Assembly (NCBI RefSeq): GCF_000764305.2
Contig: NW_025933406.1
Coordinates: 124,001-188,000 of the forward strand
Length of the DNA stretch: 64,000 nt
DNA from: Hyalella azteca
Lineage: Eukaryota > Arthropoda > Malacostraca > Amphipoda > Hyalellidae
Reading direction: 5' to 3'
The first letter of the stretch is position 1. Every line of letters begins with the position of its first letter. Positions 34,974 through 48,610 of the stretch are shown here, in pieces. A program made the position numbers and the translations under genes. Under the pieces are notes generated by a model that saw only the letters and a program-made list of their open reading frames with translations, was not told the origin of the DNA and did not search any database.

Positions 34974-37265
34974 TATAGGGTCATGAGAATGCCGTCCATT
35001 GTCCAGTATTTTTCCCCCGGCGACTGCGTGAAGCAGATAGCGCTTTATTTTCTTGAATAGCTCAATAAAAGAGGAACTTGGCAGCGTGGCGGCAGCTTTA
35101 CTATTAAGTTCAGTACCGATCGATATAACCTGACCGATTTTTTTTGCATAAACCAATATAAGCAGCGGTCACAGTCAACTGTATCGATCTGTTCACGGCG
35201 TCTGCGAGCCGCTGACGCCTACATCAGTTTCCCTCAAAATTCGATTCTTCGGAAGCGGGAGTGTTCAGTGATTTTAGAGCGTATCTGCTCTCTGTTATGG
35301 CGATAATTTAAATGAGGATAACTTACATTGTAAACTTTTAATTGATGATTTTTTTAGTAAAACCTAAGCCTGAATTTTAGATATTTTAAATATTGTTGAT
35401 CTCATAAATCATTCATGGAATGTACAAATATCAAATAGAAGTCATTCTAATATAAATTAAACCAAAACTGTAAATACCGAGTTAGAGATACACAATCAAT
35501 ATCAATGAAATAGTGATTAGTGACACTACATCGATGGTTAATATAGAATTAAGACTATAATTAAAATAAATAAAGCTTCTAAATCATGATTTTTGGCTGA
35601 ATAACAGAATTATTGAAAATTGCCAGTCAAGTAAAATTATTTTATTACAGTTATTGATTTACTTATTATGGAAAGCTCGTTGCTTGGAGGTAAAACTCTC
35701 GTACGCCAAACAACTATCATGCAAACCGGACACTAATTGAATATTAATTAAAAAAAAGTACTTATTGTCACTGAAACAATTTTTTTAAAGCATCCATTGT
35801 AACTCCCATGGAACTCAATCTTAAAAATGAATAAAACAAGATATATATCGTGCAATACAGCTGGAAGACGTTTATGGAAACGAACGAATTGGTCAATCGA
35901 ATTCAAAGATTGAATTGAAACATATATTAATATTAAAGAGAGGATTGATTTAGAAGATCGGTTTTTCTGGCGAAAAACGATCAACAATAGAATGAAATTT
36001 ATCTAACCTTCTGTCCATAAACAATCAGAATAAACAATCATGAAATCAAACCTTTATCACTACCTCAAGATGAAATAAAGAAATAAATTGCTATTCAAAT
36101 CTGCAGAATGTAGAATTTACAGAAAATGCCGGTGCTTAAATTTCTGTAAGAAGTGAAATGAAGCTAAATAATCAATAATATTCTAATTCTAGGTAACTCG
36201 AAGTAAACCCATCCCGAGAAAATATGAAAGTATGAAGGCACCGAATATGCTCATAATTTAGAAAAAAACAATGGTAATACATGAAAAACATAACAGATTT
36301 GGGCAAGCAGTCTTCCGCAAGTCTTATTGATGGGGACTGAGATAAGAAAGACTTACTTCCCCAAGCCCAAAAGGGACATCAAGTCTCACGAGACGCGAGA
36401 CACTCATACCGAATGCTAACGAAGGCATTCCTCGCGTCGCCTCCACTTACACTCAAAACGGCGCGCAGCATTTTTCAAGTACAAGAGAATGTCGCTTCGC
36501 GTGAACTCAGTAGCTCATATTTACGAGTTATATTAGGCGCGTGTTTTAGCGGCTGGAGAAAAATGTTGGGTGTTGAGGCTGCGAAATAAATTACATGTCC
36601 CTTACTGGAAGAGCGAGCACCGCAGAAAACGGGATAACTGCACAGAAAACGTCTCTCATGTAAAACGTTTCCCTAATAAAACGTTTCCTTTGTGAACTAA
36701 ATCAACGGGTAAAAACGTTCTACTGTAGTTTGAATATTGTTCTATATGATACCCAATCGTTTCAGATTTTTCGAGTGACAAAATAAATGTCTTAAAGAAA
36801 ACGTACATTGGGACGACATCTATGAAAGTTATTTTTCTGGAAAGAACCGAAAATCACTCCATCAAGACGTACTGGAGAGAAAGGCTAAGTTCTTCTAAAT
36901 AAGAGCGCTTTGCAGGCAGCGATGAATTTATTGGAAAGGGAAAACCTGGGCTGTTGCTTACAGGGATCTAAAAATCGAATAACAAAACTCATCGAACAAT
37001 TTAGCACTCTGCCCATGTTGCTTACGTTCAAAAACCTTTGCTGTTTTTGCTTCTAAATTAAGATATTAAATCCTCTACTCTATTTGAAATTCATACTTTC
37101 TTCCTGAACCACACATCGGGATCGTGGACACAAACAACACAGATTTTCGATTATTGCTGACTTTATAGTAGCTCAAAAGCCGTTAAAATGTTGAGCCCTA
37201 AATGTCATTGCTTGAGCGACGAGGGTGCTGCAGGTACGCATAACTTTCAAGTTCAGGCTGCTCTA
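34974..37265. other. AT-rich non-coding region
   Basis: No gene or RNA recognised. Short AAAACGTTTCC repeats occur near 36660-36690. The frames at 34953-35156 and 35748-35987 lack motifs. Confidence 0.35.
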
Positions 37266-37348
37266 AATGTTAAAAATGCTAAAAAATTGCTAAACTTTTG
37301 CTAAAAAATTTGCTAAAATGCTAAAAAACGCTAAATGTTAAAAATGAT
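37266..37348. repeat. Short CTAAAAA-type repeat
   Basis: Irregular units of TGCTAAAAAATTG, 10-15 bp each. Confidence 0.6.
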
Positions 37349-37374
37349 AAATTCACCTAAAATCGGCCCAGTGG

Positions 37375-37440
37375 CGCCACTGGTCACGCTTTGAAATCAA
37401 CCACTGAGCCACCAAGAGCGGCCTCCTGACGGCAGGCACT
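37375..37440 (-). repeat. Possible tRNA-derived SINE fragment
   Basis: The minus strand reads TGGCTCAGTGGTTGATTTC (A box at 37411-37401), a good polymerase III A box. No B box follows, so this is weak. Confidence 0.25.
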
Positions 37441-37654
37441 TATCTGCAAGTATTACCGCGCGACTTCTAATTAATAACAAGGGGGTCTCACCCTCCTGTG
37501 TTCCTTGCTGCTGTGGTATGTGTCCTCGTCCGCCTTTGTTAAAGTGATGCTGCTCGCCCATAAACGTGTAATAGCCACCACATAACAGGAGCTACAAACG
37601 CAAATAATTTCCTTCGTTGCAAGGGCGGAGTTTCGTCATTGGAAGAAAGGTTTT

Positions 37655-38165
37655 AAGGCAATAAGCGCGAAAGCTTTAACAGTTTTAAGCATGTCTGTCG
37701 TAGTAAGTTCAAGGTAATAGGCGCGAAATCGTTACCCGTTTTAACCATGTCTGTAGTTGTAAGTTCAAGGCAATAAGCGCATAAGCGTTACTCGTTTTAT
37801 GCATGCCTGGAGTACGTTCAAAGCAATAAGCACGTAAGCTTTACCCGTTTTAAATATGTCTGTCCATACGTTCAAGGCAATAAGCGTGTAAGCATTACCC
37901 GTTTTAAATATGTCTGTCCATACGTTCAACGCAATAAGCGTGTAAGCATTACCCGCCTGTTTTAAGCATGTTTGTTGTCGCACGTTCAAAGCAATAAGCG
38001 CGTAAGCGTTACCCGCCCGTTTTAAGTATGTATGTTGCCGTACGTTCAAAGCAATAAGCGAGTAAGCATTACCCGTCTGTTTTAAGCATGTCTGTTGTCG
38101 TACATTCAAAGCAATAAGCGCGTAAGCGTAATCAGTTTTAAGTATGTCTATTGTCGTACGTAATG
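37655..38165. repeat. 53-63-bp minisatellite, about 9 copies
   Basis: Units start AGGCAATAAGCGCGTAAGCG, continue TTACCCGTTTTAAGCATGTC and end TGTTGTCGTACGTTCA. The minus-strand 175-residue frame (repeated NAYALIALNVRQ) is its translation. Confidence 0.9.
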
Positions 38166-41100
38166 ATGAAAATTGGGTGCGAGAGCTTCCTTTCTGGTAA
38201 GTTGGAAAATCTTTTCGTATTTTAACCCTTCTTTTATTGATACATTTAGTCACTAAGTAGTATGTATTAGCAATGTAGCCTGCAGCCGTCAATTTCTCTC
38301 ATAATTGCATCACGTACTCTGCTTGATGATTCGCTGGGCGTTTCAAATTTACTTTAAAATTCAGTCACCGGAAAAAATGCTGAAAAAAAATCAACATTAT
38401 CGTGTATCTGGATTAATTAACTTCTGTTTGTAGATGCCCAAAAATACTAACAAAGACGAATGGTAAAACTAATGATTATTCATAAATTCGAAATTTAATC
38501 TCGAACTCGTAAAAATATTTTTTAAATAACTCGAGCCAGAAATGTGAATAAATTCAACAAGCTGATTTAGACACCATGAAAATAAGTTGCACGCGGGAAT
38601 CATAAGAGATAGCAGATAACAATGCTCTCCAGCAACCGTACTCAGATAACTATATAATTTAATTGATTGCAGAAACAATACTCGATTTTGAATTTATAAA
38701 TAAAATTGAGTTAAATTCTCCAAATTATAGGAATTAAATTAATAATGTTTTTATTTGCTTGCAGATTGGTTTAGAGGTGACGGGTTTTTGCACTTACTAC
38801 TCGCGTGAAACGTGTTTTTTTTTGCGTTTCAATCAAAAATAGCTATGGGTTTCAACATATAAATGTCGAAAGTGTATAAATGGTTTCAATTCATGGCCGT
38901 ATATACCTTATGTTGCAGGTGTGTTATGCCAGCTATGGATAATAATTGTCATGGTGTACAATAATATGCACGTTTCTTCAATTAAAAAAACTTCTTCCAA
39001 GATGAGAATTGACGTTGGCTAGAAAAATCGCAGTGTCGCCCAGCACTGGCATTAGCGCCGGCCAATACCTTATGCTGGCGAGCCTACGAGTGTCTGCAGC
39101 TTCGTAATGCAATATTTGAAGCCGGCCTGAGGAGTCCTGCAGCCGGCCGCTCAGCGGCGCTGTAGCGCGTAGTAGAGGCGCAAAAACGGCGTAATTCCGA
39201 CCGTGCTGTCTTTAATCGGCGCGGACGTTGATGGCAATTTTAACTTGGCTTGGTTTTTAGACCAATCGAACTCAAGTTAGCATGTTTCAATGCATAATTA
39301 TGTCTTTCTTGGGAGAAATTGGTTAACATAGAAACATAACGCAGCAGAAATTCAAGAGCCTGACTTGAATGATAAATTTAAATCCGTGCACATACATTTT
39401 TTAGGACAATGTTTAGTTACGTCGTGCAACTGCTTACAACTATGAATGATGATGAATTACTCATTCATCAGCTTTATTTCTTGTAGGTACTTTTGCCTTT
39501 CCATGTTTCTCGTATATACGAAAAAATGTAACGGCTCCTAGAATTTGAAGCTAGTTTTTCACTCTTCCGTGGGAACCTTAACTTTTTTCTTCATTTTCAA
39601 TCAAGTTGGAGGCGAGCGACAGGCCCCCGACCAGTCAGCCTGACACTTTTCACGGGTTAGTTGGCCTGCTGTTCAAACCACATGCACCACGAGATGCATT
39701 TCCTTCCGTAGCGGGCGTCTGAAATTTCCAGTAAAATCCTTTGGATTTTTGGACAACTGCAAAGGAGCGCATCGGAGTTTTGTGACCGTCAGAGGCGAGC
39801 GTGAGACACAGTGGCGGCGATACGTTAGTGTCGGCGAAGACGCAGCTGCAATGGCAAGTCTTCGTCTCCTCGAGACACTTTGAGACGTCGTCTCACGCTG
39901 CTCTGAATATTGCAATAGCCTCACAGTGGCGGGGAGTGAAGGGCAAGCCGCAAAATTAATGGACGGCGGAAGGATATGGAAAGCTTTGAAGCGTGTACAG
40001 AGTAGAGACAAAAGCCAGAAACTGAGGCGGTCCCCACGAGCAAGGCGAAAAAAGTAAATATGTGTCCCATGGAAGCTTTTTTTAAAATGCTTCTCTTTTC
40101 CAACCCTAATTTCTATAAACGCTAATTCCTGATCTGACCTATAATTTTATAACTTGCGGTGATTACGAATATTGTTTCGAAAATTTGGGAATCTCACAAT
40201 TGACGAAGCCGCTAAGCAAGCGACGTGCCAGAATCTCTCTTCTGATATGTTTATTTCGAACAGCCTTTATAATCAAATGAACAAACTAATTGTATTTTCT
40301 TCCATTAAATTCCCTAATTTGAAGGAGCCATGAATTGACATATACCACAAAAAATATTGATACTTTTTATTACCAATATGATAATAGTGGTAATGAAAAA
40401 ACTGATCAACTATGTTTATTTCGTTCAAAAACGACATGGGAATTATACCAATTACCAGACCAAGTTAAATTGTTGTCCTTTAATGGAAAATGATAACTAC
40501 CAGGTTTCATCGGCATAGAATTTGTCGGTATATTTTTCACGGGATGCTTGCGCGGCAGCTGTTTTTAATTTTAATTTGAAAAATTATCTTAAAAACAAGG
40601 TTTCGTTTTGTGCTTCTGAAAAAAATTCAAAAATAATAAACGGGACATGAATCTTAGCGTACTTAAGCCCTACAATTATATATTTATATACTTTGCCCGC
40701 CATCGCCCAGATGTGAGAGCAATTTTAAACTAAGCGTTGTATATCGAAAGCAGGACCTTCATTAAATTATTTACATTCGGTGCGATTAAAATTATACTAT
40801 TGTCATTATTAAAACTATTTACTTGCTTCTAAGAAAAACCCATCCAATAAAAAACCCTGTGTGTTCACAGTCCTGCAGCGTTAAATTTAATTGGCACAAA
40901 ATGAGGGCAAATGCTTCTTTTCGCAGCTGAAATTTCTCACAAAAAATTTCGTCGCTAATTGAGAAAGAAAACAAACACGGTCGTAAAATAAAAACAGGGT
41001 TAATTCTGTCCAAAACAAAAGATATTTTTATCATGTGTTACTTATAAATCTGGCGTGTGAATGTGTGTGAAGAACAAATTGGAATCATGTCGCCGGCGTC

Positions 41101-42234
41101 GTTCAGCTCAACTACGAACAAAGAGAACTAGGTTATGGACCGGGCTTAGCAATTAGGCAAAAAGTGTCGGACTTAGCAATTAAAAGTCGGAATTAGGTAA
41201 CTTAATAAAGTTGAATGCCATCAGTTTACTTACCTCTTGGTTTGTCTTAAATTCACATAATTCTTTCTTCGCCCCGTGTTAACGGATGACGAGTTGAGAT
41301 CTCTTGATCTGATCGGGTTGAGCTTCGATCGTCAGGTGTCTCAACAATAAAGTATTTTTATCCAGCATAACTTGTAAAATTTGGGAAGAATTAATTTTAG
41401 AACTACTTCAGGGAATGATTCGCCACACCACCTCAGTTGAATTGAAATTCAAATTTTTGGTTGTTTGGGATTTTGCCAATCAAATAATAATATCTAGCTT
41501 TTCCCCACCATAAACGTACGAGATCATCCTTCAGCCAACACATTACTGAACCAATGATTTTCAGTAGATAAGCAGTTCAAAATAAATTCAATTAAATGAA
41601 TAATGATAACAAAATTTACTGAAGTTGAACAAGCAAACCTAACAAACCTAACCCTAATAGTGCGTTTCTACTTTTAATCCACTTTAAAATGTGTCCATCG
41701 GTTTCGCGTTCACGTGAGAATCAAGCAATAATTGTGATTCAAGTTTCAAGTTTAGAGTCCGAAATTGAGGTCTTCCTGAAGTAGAACAAAATAACGTTTC
41801 GAAGTACCGAATTAAAATAATTAACATATTAATAGTTAAATAATTGACACACGAAAATAATCAATACTACACAATTCGATCATTAAAAAATTAAATAATT
41901 TCAAATAATATTACAGAGTTTCTAAGCAGCGCACTTCCACGTCATGATAACCTGACACTACGATAATTGATACGCGCTACTACTGGAAGGTCACGGCTAA
42001 TTTTGTTAAAAACGAAAATGGCAGAACAAAAATCCTAAAATTCATAGCTTTCCAACTTATGCGTTATTTTTAAATAATTAAATTGAGCCTGTTTCCTATA
42101 CAATGTATCCATGGTATACTTTTTAACTTATTTTCTAATTTTCTGCAGAAATTTTCATCGTTTTTAAATTTCTAGTGGATTTACATACCGCATGAACAGA
42201 TGACGTCAATACCAATTCAGAACACAGAAAAATT
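38166..42234. other. Non-coding region with a GC-richer patch at 39030-40060
   Basis: No gene assigned. The patch 39030-39240 is rich in GCCGGC-type sequence. At 39673-40011 a minus-strand 112-residue Arg/Ser-rich frame has no recognisable domain. Upstream or regulatory DNA of an out-of-window gene is possible but unsupported. Confidence 0.3.
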
Positions 42235-42320
42235 AATTGGTCATACTGATCAAAGGTTGTCTAAAGGATAAAAAAGTGCATTGCTACACGAGTTACTCCC
42301 ACTCATTTCTCTGAGTGTAA
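42235..42320. mobile_element. MITE family A, right half
   Basis: AAAAAAGTGCATTGCTACAC, then CACTCATTTCTCTGAGTGTA. Confidence 0.5.
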
Positions 42321-42819
42321 AAGCGTGCCAACCTCACGCGCGGTAGCATCGGCGGTGGCCGGCCGTAGATTATTGAGCAGCTGAACCCGGCCGAGTATTT
42401 ATAAAAATATTTGTTATAAATAATGATTAACTCATGACGAATTATTGAGATATTTTTAAAATTTTAGCTTCTGCCTCAGAACTTCCGAAAACACCCACAC
42501 ATTTCGCTACCAAATTCTGACATAATTTTTTATTAAATAATGATTTGTGCAAGTCCCGTATTATTCCAAAATCACAATTCATTTTAATTAATTTTAGAGA
42601 CCCTTCAATTACTATAGTATTTGTTTCCAGATTTCCTTTAGATGCGTGGGACTGCAGACGGCGGCTGTACTATAATTGAGCGGAGACGAGAAGAGTGAAC
42701 AAGATTGAAAAGCACACCGCATGCCGTACGGTAATCCAATGAGAAGACCTCACAAAATTGGGTTTCAGGCCGCCCACGAAATTGTCCTTAGCGCAGCAAT
42801 AACAAAGCCGAGCATCCTG

Positions 42820-43030
42820 TCTTGCTAGGAGTTTGTAAGAAGTTCTGCCTAGCTAAAGGGGTTTGCAGGGAGTCCTACCATGCTAGGAGTTTGTTAGGAG
42901 ACCTGCTTTGCTAGTAAATATTTGCTGAGAGTCCTTGCCTTCCTATATGAGTTTGCTAGGAGTCCTGCATTGCTAGGAAACATTTGCTAAGATTCCTGCC
43001 TTCATATGAGTTTGCTAAGAGTTTGCTAGC
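42820..43030. repeat. Degenerate array of GCTAGGAGTTTGCTAGGAGTCC
   Basis: About five variants, 35-50 bp apart, of TTTGCTAGGAGTCCTGC followed by CATTGCTAGG. Confidence 0.75.
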
Positions 43031-43285
43031 AGTTTATTTTCAGTCACGTATTGCTGCAAAATGAGAAATGTTTAATAAATATTGTTTAAGAACTAGTAAA
43101 ACTGAGTGCTGACTGCATATGGCAGTCGAAAAATATTAATGCGCGAAATATTAATCGCGCATAATCGCTCGAAATAATAATCTCAACTGCAAACATATTT
43201 GTTATTGGAGATTCACTTGATTCGATTACAGATATTACATGGAGGCGAGGAGATTTGATCCTCTCGGCAAATGTCGATCGAGCCT

Positions 43286-43471
43286 ATACTAAGAAAATGA
43301 ATGGGTCAAATTGTCCTAATAGTTTCGCACCTTCTTGCCCGCAGTGCAAGCCGCGAGAGGACATAGCACTGAAAGGCCATTTTGCTGGGCCAAACTGGGT
43401 TAGGATGACCCATGAAAGGGAGAAAAATGCATCGATATTTGGACAAAGTCACGCTTGTTTCTGTGAGTGTA
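43286..43471. mobile_element. MITE family A, full-length copy
   Basis: The left end is ACTAAGAAAATGAATGGGTC; the right part reads GCATCGATATTTGGACAAAG and then TTGTTTCTGTGAGTGT. The centre contains GGGCCAAACTGGGTTAGGAT. The 133-residue frame 43255-43656 runs through it by chance. Confidence 0.7.
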
Positions 43472-43644
43472 CCAACGTCACGTCTGAGTCACTGATAATT
43501 TCTCAGCCGAGAAGTCAGATGACAATCGACAATCTCGACGACAATCATCTAGTAGAGCAGCGCGCAATATTGCTCAATATAATGGGACTATTGCACTCAA
43601 AGGATCGGGTCCTTGTAATAGCATTTTTGCCCCGTTTGTGCCCC

Positions 43645-43827
43645 TCACTCAGATAAATGAGTGAGACACTGTCCAAATATCGACTCATTTTGGACAGTGT
43701 CGATTCATTTAGGACAATACACTTGTTTCTCTTTGTGAGTCATCCTTACTCATCTTGGCCTGGAATAACGGCGTATCCGTGCTAGATACATGTAATTTTG
43801 GACAATATGACTCATTTCTCTGAGTGC
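43645..43827. mobile_element. MITE family A, full-length copy (183 bp)
   Basis: The left end is CACTCAGATAAATGAGTGAG; the right end is GACTCATTTCTCTGAGTG, near-perfect inverted ends. Inner GTCCAAATATCGACTCATTT is partly duplicated. It lies only 174 bp after the previous copy. Confidence 0.75.
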
Positions 43828-44424
43828 ACGGTCTATTCTTTTATTAATCTTTGAAATATGGTGACGCGATATAGTTTTGATGACGCTTGTTTCAGCTAAA
43901 CTATTTCTGCTTATTAATTATTTATCTAATTATTATATTCAGGAACTTTTGAAAATAATAAATCGTAAACCAAGTAAATAATTTAGTGCGTTCGAAGAAA
44001 TTACGTCACTGTAGCTCAAAAATGTACATAATGATCCGCATTCATAGTAATTTTTTTTGTATTGTGAGCGATCAGTGAGAGGCGAAAGACATATCATCAC
44101 GTTTATATCGTAATGATATATGATGCATAATGATACGATGTATTACTACTTTTTTAGAAAGTGTCCTGCTTACACACTTTTATTTCATTGAAAAAACTAG
44201 TTTCAAAACGTCCTTCTACAAGAATAAAAACGTAAAATTATAAAAAAAATTAACTTTAATCGAAGTATCGACGGCTCTCTCCGCCGTCCGTCTTGTGACT
44301 TCATCCGATGCTGGTAGGCTCGATTGGCAAGGCGATTTATTGCCTCAGCCGAGCCTAACTTGTGTTAAAAATTAGACTAATTTTCCGAGTGAATTACTGC
44401 ACAACCGCATCTCGGTATCCCTCT

Positions 44425-44605
44425 TGAGTTTCACGAATAGATTTTCACAGATAAAGTTTCACAAATAAAGTTTCACTGATGAAGACTCAGTGATAGAGTT
44501 TGACGCATAGAGTTTCACAGATTGAGTTTCACGCATAGAGTTTCACAAAGTAGAATTTTACAAATAGAATTTCACAAATAGAGTATGACAAATAAAATAT
44601 TACGA
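44425..44605. repeat. ~17-bp minisatellite
   Basis: About ten variants of ATAGAGTTTCACAAAT. Confidence 0.85.
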
Positions 44606-44639
44606 TTAAATTTGCACATTAAGAGTTCCACATAAATGG

Positions 44640-46400
44640 TTGAATAGGTTGCGATATCGTTAATTAATTCTTCGAATTAATTGAGCATCTTTTGATTACC
44701 AATAATTGGTCCAGTCATCCATGCAATCATCCAATCGTTCAACCATTCAATCAATATCAACGCGTTGATTTTCTGTTGCGCTAAATTAGATTTGTTTACC
44801 AATGTAAATGTCAACAAAATTACTTGCAATGAATCAAATAATTAGAAATTATAGGATATTTAAGACAATATTCAAGTGTTCTTAGGTTACGCATGCATTC
44901 AAGCAGATAAGTGAATTTTAAAATTAAAGCAATCATCTTGATTTCATATAATATCAACTTAGGGCAATTCAGAAAAAACACTTCAATTAACTGTATTTTA
45001 ATTAAAATAAAATTCAACATTGAAGTACAGCGACGGAACTAGATCAAAATGTTGTGTGGACAAATTAAAAAATTTTGAGCATCAGAAGTTCTGGAAGGAA
45101 GCGTTCCTATTCAGAGTTGAGGCCTGCAAAAATCGAGCGTGCGCCTACGGGAAGATTATGAGGGATGAAAATGCCATGTCAAAGGAACGCGAAATAAGAT
45201 GTTGGGGGAGGAATGTGAGATCAGTTGAGGGATGCAAGGGAGGAGTACGAGGGGGATAAGGAATATTCTCAGTCTTTGTAGCTGCCTGAAATCCCTAGGA
45301 TTTGCCAAGGATCCCCAGACTCCGATGAGGATGAGTGGTCGGCGTCCGTTGCTGCGCAGCGTGCTGATCTACATGCGGACCGATGCTAGTGCGGTGGTAG
45401 CTAGTCACGACTGCCTGGTTGTGGTGGTCGCTAGTAGCGACTGCCTGGTTGCTGGGCGTCCATTGCATCAACTACTATCATCAATTATCAACGTTTCGTT
45501 ATCAACGAGCATCATAATTAAAATGGCAGGCAAATGAAGCTGAGGATTCCAAATATTTGGAAGTAATAGCAGCATTACCAACGTGACAGGTAATCGGTTC
45601 TTTGCACAGCAGTGGATAATGTTATAAATATTATTTGAGTTAAGACATATTTTAGGATTTAACATGACTAATGTTACTATTATTCCTTCCTTATTCCTTA
45701 TATTCCTTATTTCTAATGTACAACGGCTAAATGTTATCATTGAATCTTTAGCACGTATTAAAACAGTTTTTCTGAATGATTATGGCTTTCTATACAAATC
45801 TTATTTAAATATTTTATTATATCATATTTAAATTATTTCATTAGTTGAAACAAGCAATCAAATTTCCATTGATTTTGGTCTACATGGTTCAATAGAACAA
45901 TTTTAAATATTTTTGCTACAGTTATTGCTGAATTGTAAAATAAATAATTTTTATCGACGAGAAAATAAATTATTAAAATAATAAATTATTACCTATACAT
46001 AATTCAGGAAACTGAGGTTTTGACTTATAGTTTATAAATTAAGTTTTGTAATCAGGATGCATGCAATTCAGTACATATTGGAAACCCTTGACAGGTTAGA
46101 AAAAGATTACTTAAAGACTTGAAATTCAGAACTATTTTAATCATGAGCTCAGGCGGTCGAGTGTAATCGGTGAATAACAAAATTTCTAGATTTTCAATAA
46201 TGTTCTTTCATTTAATGATTCTTAATTCTATTGAATTAATAAATTAAATCGATGAATGTTCAATTTTAATAGCTACCTTGTAGAGGCGGGAGCAGAGTTT
46301 CGGCGAGCAGGAGTAATTTTTCGCATGAATTTTCTTAGATAAAAATTTGAATAGAGTGAAGGTTTTTTACACTTTTGGATTTCTCAGTCATTTAGGTCTC
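44640..46400. other. AT-rich non-coding region
   Basis: Only a GC-richer stretch at 45120-45460 stands out. It has a 101-residue plus-strand frame with a duplicated GACTGCCTGGTTG segment (45410, 45440) and no recognised domain. Confidence 0.3.
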
Positions 46401-46403
46401 TGC

Positions 46404-46473
46404 GCGGAGAAATGACAGGACCATTGTCCAAATAGCGATGCACTTTCTGCCTTCCCGTCAAACTTGATCCAGC
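46404..46473. mobile_element. MITE family A, left half, interrupted by the 46474-47852 element
   Basis: CGGAGAAATGACAGGACCAT, then TGTCCAAATAGCGATGCACT. The copy breaks off where the 1.38-kb inverted-repeat element begins. Confidence 0.5.
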
Positions 46474-47852
46474 TTCCCAAATAAAAATTAAGGGTGGTGC
46501 ACCGATGATTATAGGTGGCGATAGTAGTTTATAGGTGGCGTAACGGTGAGTTGCCAGATTTGCCAAAAATCGACAATATAACATCAATAAATCGAAAGGG
46601 TGGCGAGTAAAGGTGGCAGTCATCTATGAATCATCGCTGATTTGTGAGGTCTGAATAATCGATAGCACATTGCAGGCAAATCTCTTTTAAGCCACTGAAA
46701 ACCGTTTGCCTACACAATGCACGAAGGTATTTGCCACAGTAATTTATCCAACGTAGAAACGTGTTATTGGATTGCGGGTCATTCGAGATCAAGACGAAAC
46801 CATGACTTAGTTTTGTGTGCTTGGCTTTTAAGAATTAGTTAAGTTAAGAAAATTTTGTGTGAATTAGGTAGGCACCAATAAAGCTGACAGAGAAGCAAGG
46901 TGTTCACAAAATTATTGAGCCAAAGTGGAGCCACTGGGCATGTATCAGACTGTTCCTGATATAATTGTCCTAGGAACAATGAAAAAATTTGATTGCAATA
47001 AATACAGTTTTTCCATACATGACGGCGAATCCAATTTTTCATGTTCGCCTGAAATGTTGCGTAAATTTATTAAGAATTTTGCGTATGCACCAACTGGCTG
47101 TGTTGGAAATATTGCGATCAATTGAGGCTACTTAGTCTATTATTAAGTATAAATTGTATGGGTCAATTAAGTATGTTCCATTATATTTACAATATTCTCA
47201 AGTTGCCCCATTTATCTAAACTCAAAAGGCACGTTGACGTAGTCAACAGCGGCTCCTCTTCCATGTAAAGCACAGCGGCTCGGCATCTTGGGCAGAGAGC
47301 GACGTGTGAGTAAGCACACGTTCATACCGGTTGGCTTGACGCGCGTCGACGTTGAGCTTCCAACTAATCTTTACCTAGTCCTGCTTGAAACGTGCTTTCC
47401 GGGTAATTTGCCTGTCACAAAAGTATCCTTTTTACGCAGAGGATACGAGTAAAAATTCAGTTATCCATCCTGACTTTGATTGTGAAATTTAATATACAGT
47501 CAGATAATTCTTTAGATTTTAGATTGAAGACTAAAATTCTTTAGACTAAAGATTAAGCTATCGAAAAATTGTGACTAGAAGTGGTGCTGGTAGTTCACGT
47601 CTGATATTTCAAATAATCGTGTAATATCAATTCCTTACTTCACGTCAGAATATTCTTGGTGAAAATATATCGAATTAAGCCGCATGTACGAAGAGCTTTA
47701 CGGGTGTGGTGGCCATTGGCAGGTTATAGGTGTGGGATAGGTGGTGCACGCCACCCTTAATTCACTGTATAAATCATATAAGCTCCACCTATGGGGTCCG
47801 CCGATAGCCACCATAAAAACATAGGTGCTCCACTCTCAATTTTTATTTGGGT
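46474..47852. mobile_element. 1.38-kb inverted-repeat element with AATAAAAATT(A/G)AG ends
   Basis: CCAAATAAAAATTAAGGGTG followed by GTGCACC (left) matches the reverse complement of the right end, CCAAATAAAAATTGAGAGTG followed by GAGCACC, over about 45 bp including a GGTGGC block. GGTGGC/GCCACC-type repeats continue inside both ends. The interior frames (46839-47042 minus, 46925-47125 plus) are unrecognised, so the element looks non-autonomous. Confidence 0.65.
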
Positions 47853-47894
47853 TGGCCGGCCGTATCAGTGGCCCGCCGTACCGCATAATCTACT

Positions 47895-48000
47895 CATGCG
47901 GTTGGTAAAAATATGTCTTTATTGGGACAATATTACCCTTTCTGGTAAGAAAATGTGTCACTATTAGGAAAATTTTACCAAATATTTTTCTGAGTCTCTA
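47895..48000. mobile_element. MITE family A, right-half-like segment
   Basis: AAGAAAATGTGTCACTATTA, then ATTTTTCTGAGTCTCT. It may be the other half of the copy at 46404-46473, split by the 1.38-kb insertion; this is inference. Confidence 0.35.
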
Positions 48001-48010
48001 ATTCTGAAAC

Positions 48011-48286
48011 ATGATAAGCTTTAGCGCTCGGGCAAAATCACGGGCCAGACTTGTCCATGACGACGACTTTCGTTCATTTAGTGCCCTGCGGTTAGCAAAA
48101 GACGTAATATTTTTCGCATCGTTCAGTAGTCGTTGCGAATCTCGTCTCATACGCATTTGGCATGCCTCGCTAGCGAAAGCTAATTGCAGAGCTGGTGTTT
48201 TTAATTGCATGCACAGGAATGTTAAATGCCGGTTACCGGCTGCAGAAATGAGCTGCGCGACGCTTCACATTTGCTGGGATCGCTAA
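48011..48286. other. GC-richer patch open on both strands, unidentified
   Basis: A plus-strand 91-residue frame and a minus-strand frame of similar length overlap. The minus frame (NRRALNERKSSSWTSLARDF) looks protein-like in composition, but neither matches a family I know and no partner exon was found. Confidence 0.15.
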
Positions 48287-48417
48287 AATTGATTGCCGGT
48301 TGAATAGACGGCATGAATATTGAAGCCGACGATCCCAGCGCGCCTCCCTCACCCGTCCCCGTAGGGGAGAGGGGGCTTGGCAATAAGGGGGCGCGAGTGA
48401 CGTATTTTGGGTGGCAG

Positions 48418-48610
48418 TTTCACCGTATAATTTGAGGTGGGGGGGAGGGGTTTTGGAAATAAAAATATGGAATTGTATAGATCAGGTTTAACCCATTAGA
48501 GAAAAAACGAAAATATTGATTTCACCGTATAATTTTGAAATGGGGGGAGGGAGTGGTTCTGGAAATGAAAATATCGAATTGTATAGGGCAGGGTTAACCC
48601 ATTAAAAAAC
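48418..48610. repeat. 102-bp tandem duplication
   Basis: Two copies start with TTTCACCGTATAATTT (48418 and 48520) and share GGGGGGAGGG and GGTTTAACCCATTA-type blocks. Confidence 0.85.

Noticed and set aside
37765..38292. 175-residue minus-strand repeat protein
   Set aside because: Translation of the 53-63-bp array; unit length varies and breaks frame outside the open part.
43255..43656. 133-residue frame
   Set aside because: Runs through a family A MITE copy; no domain.
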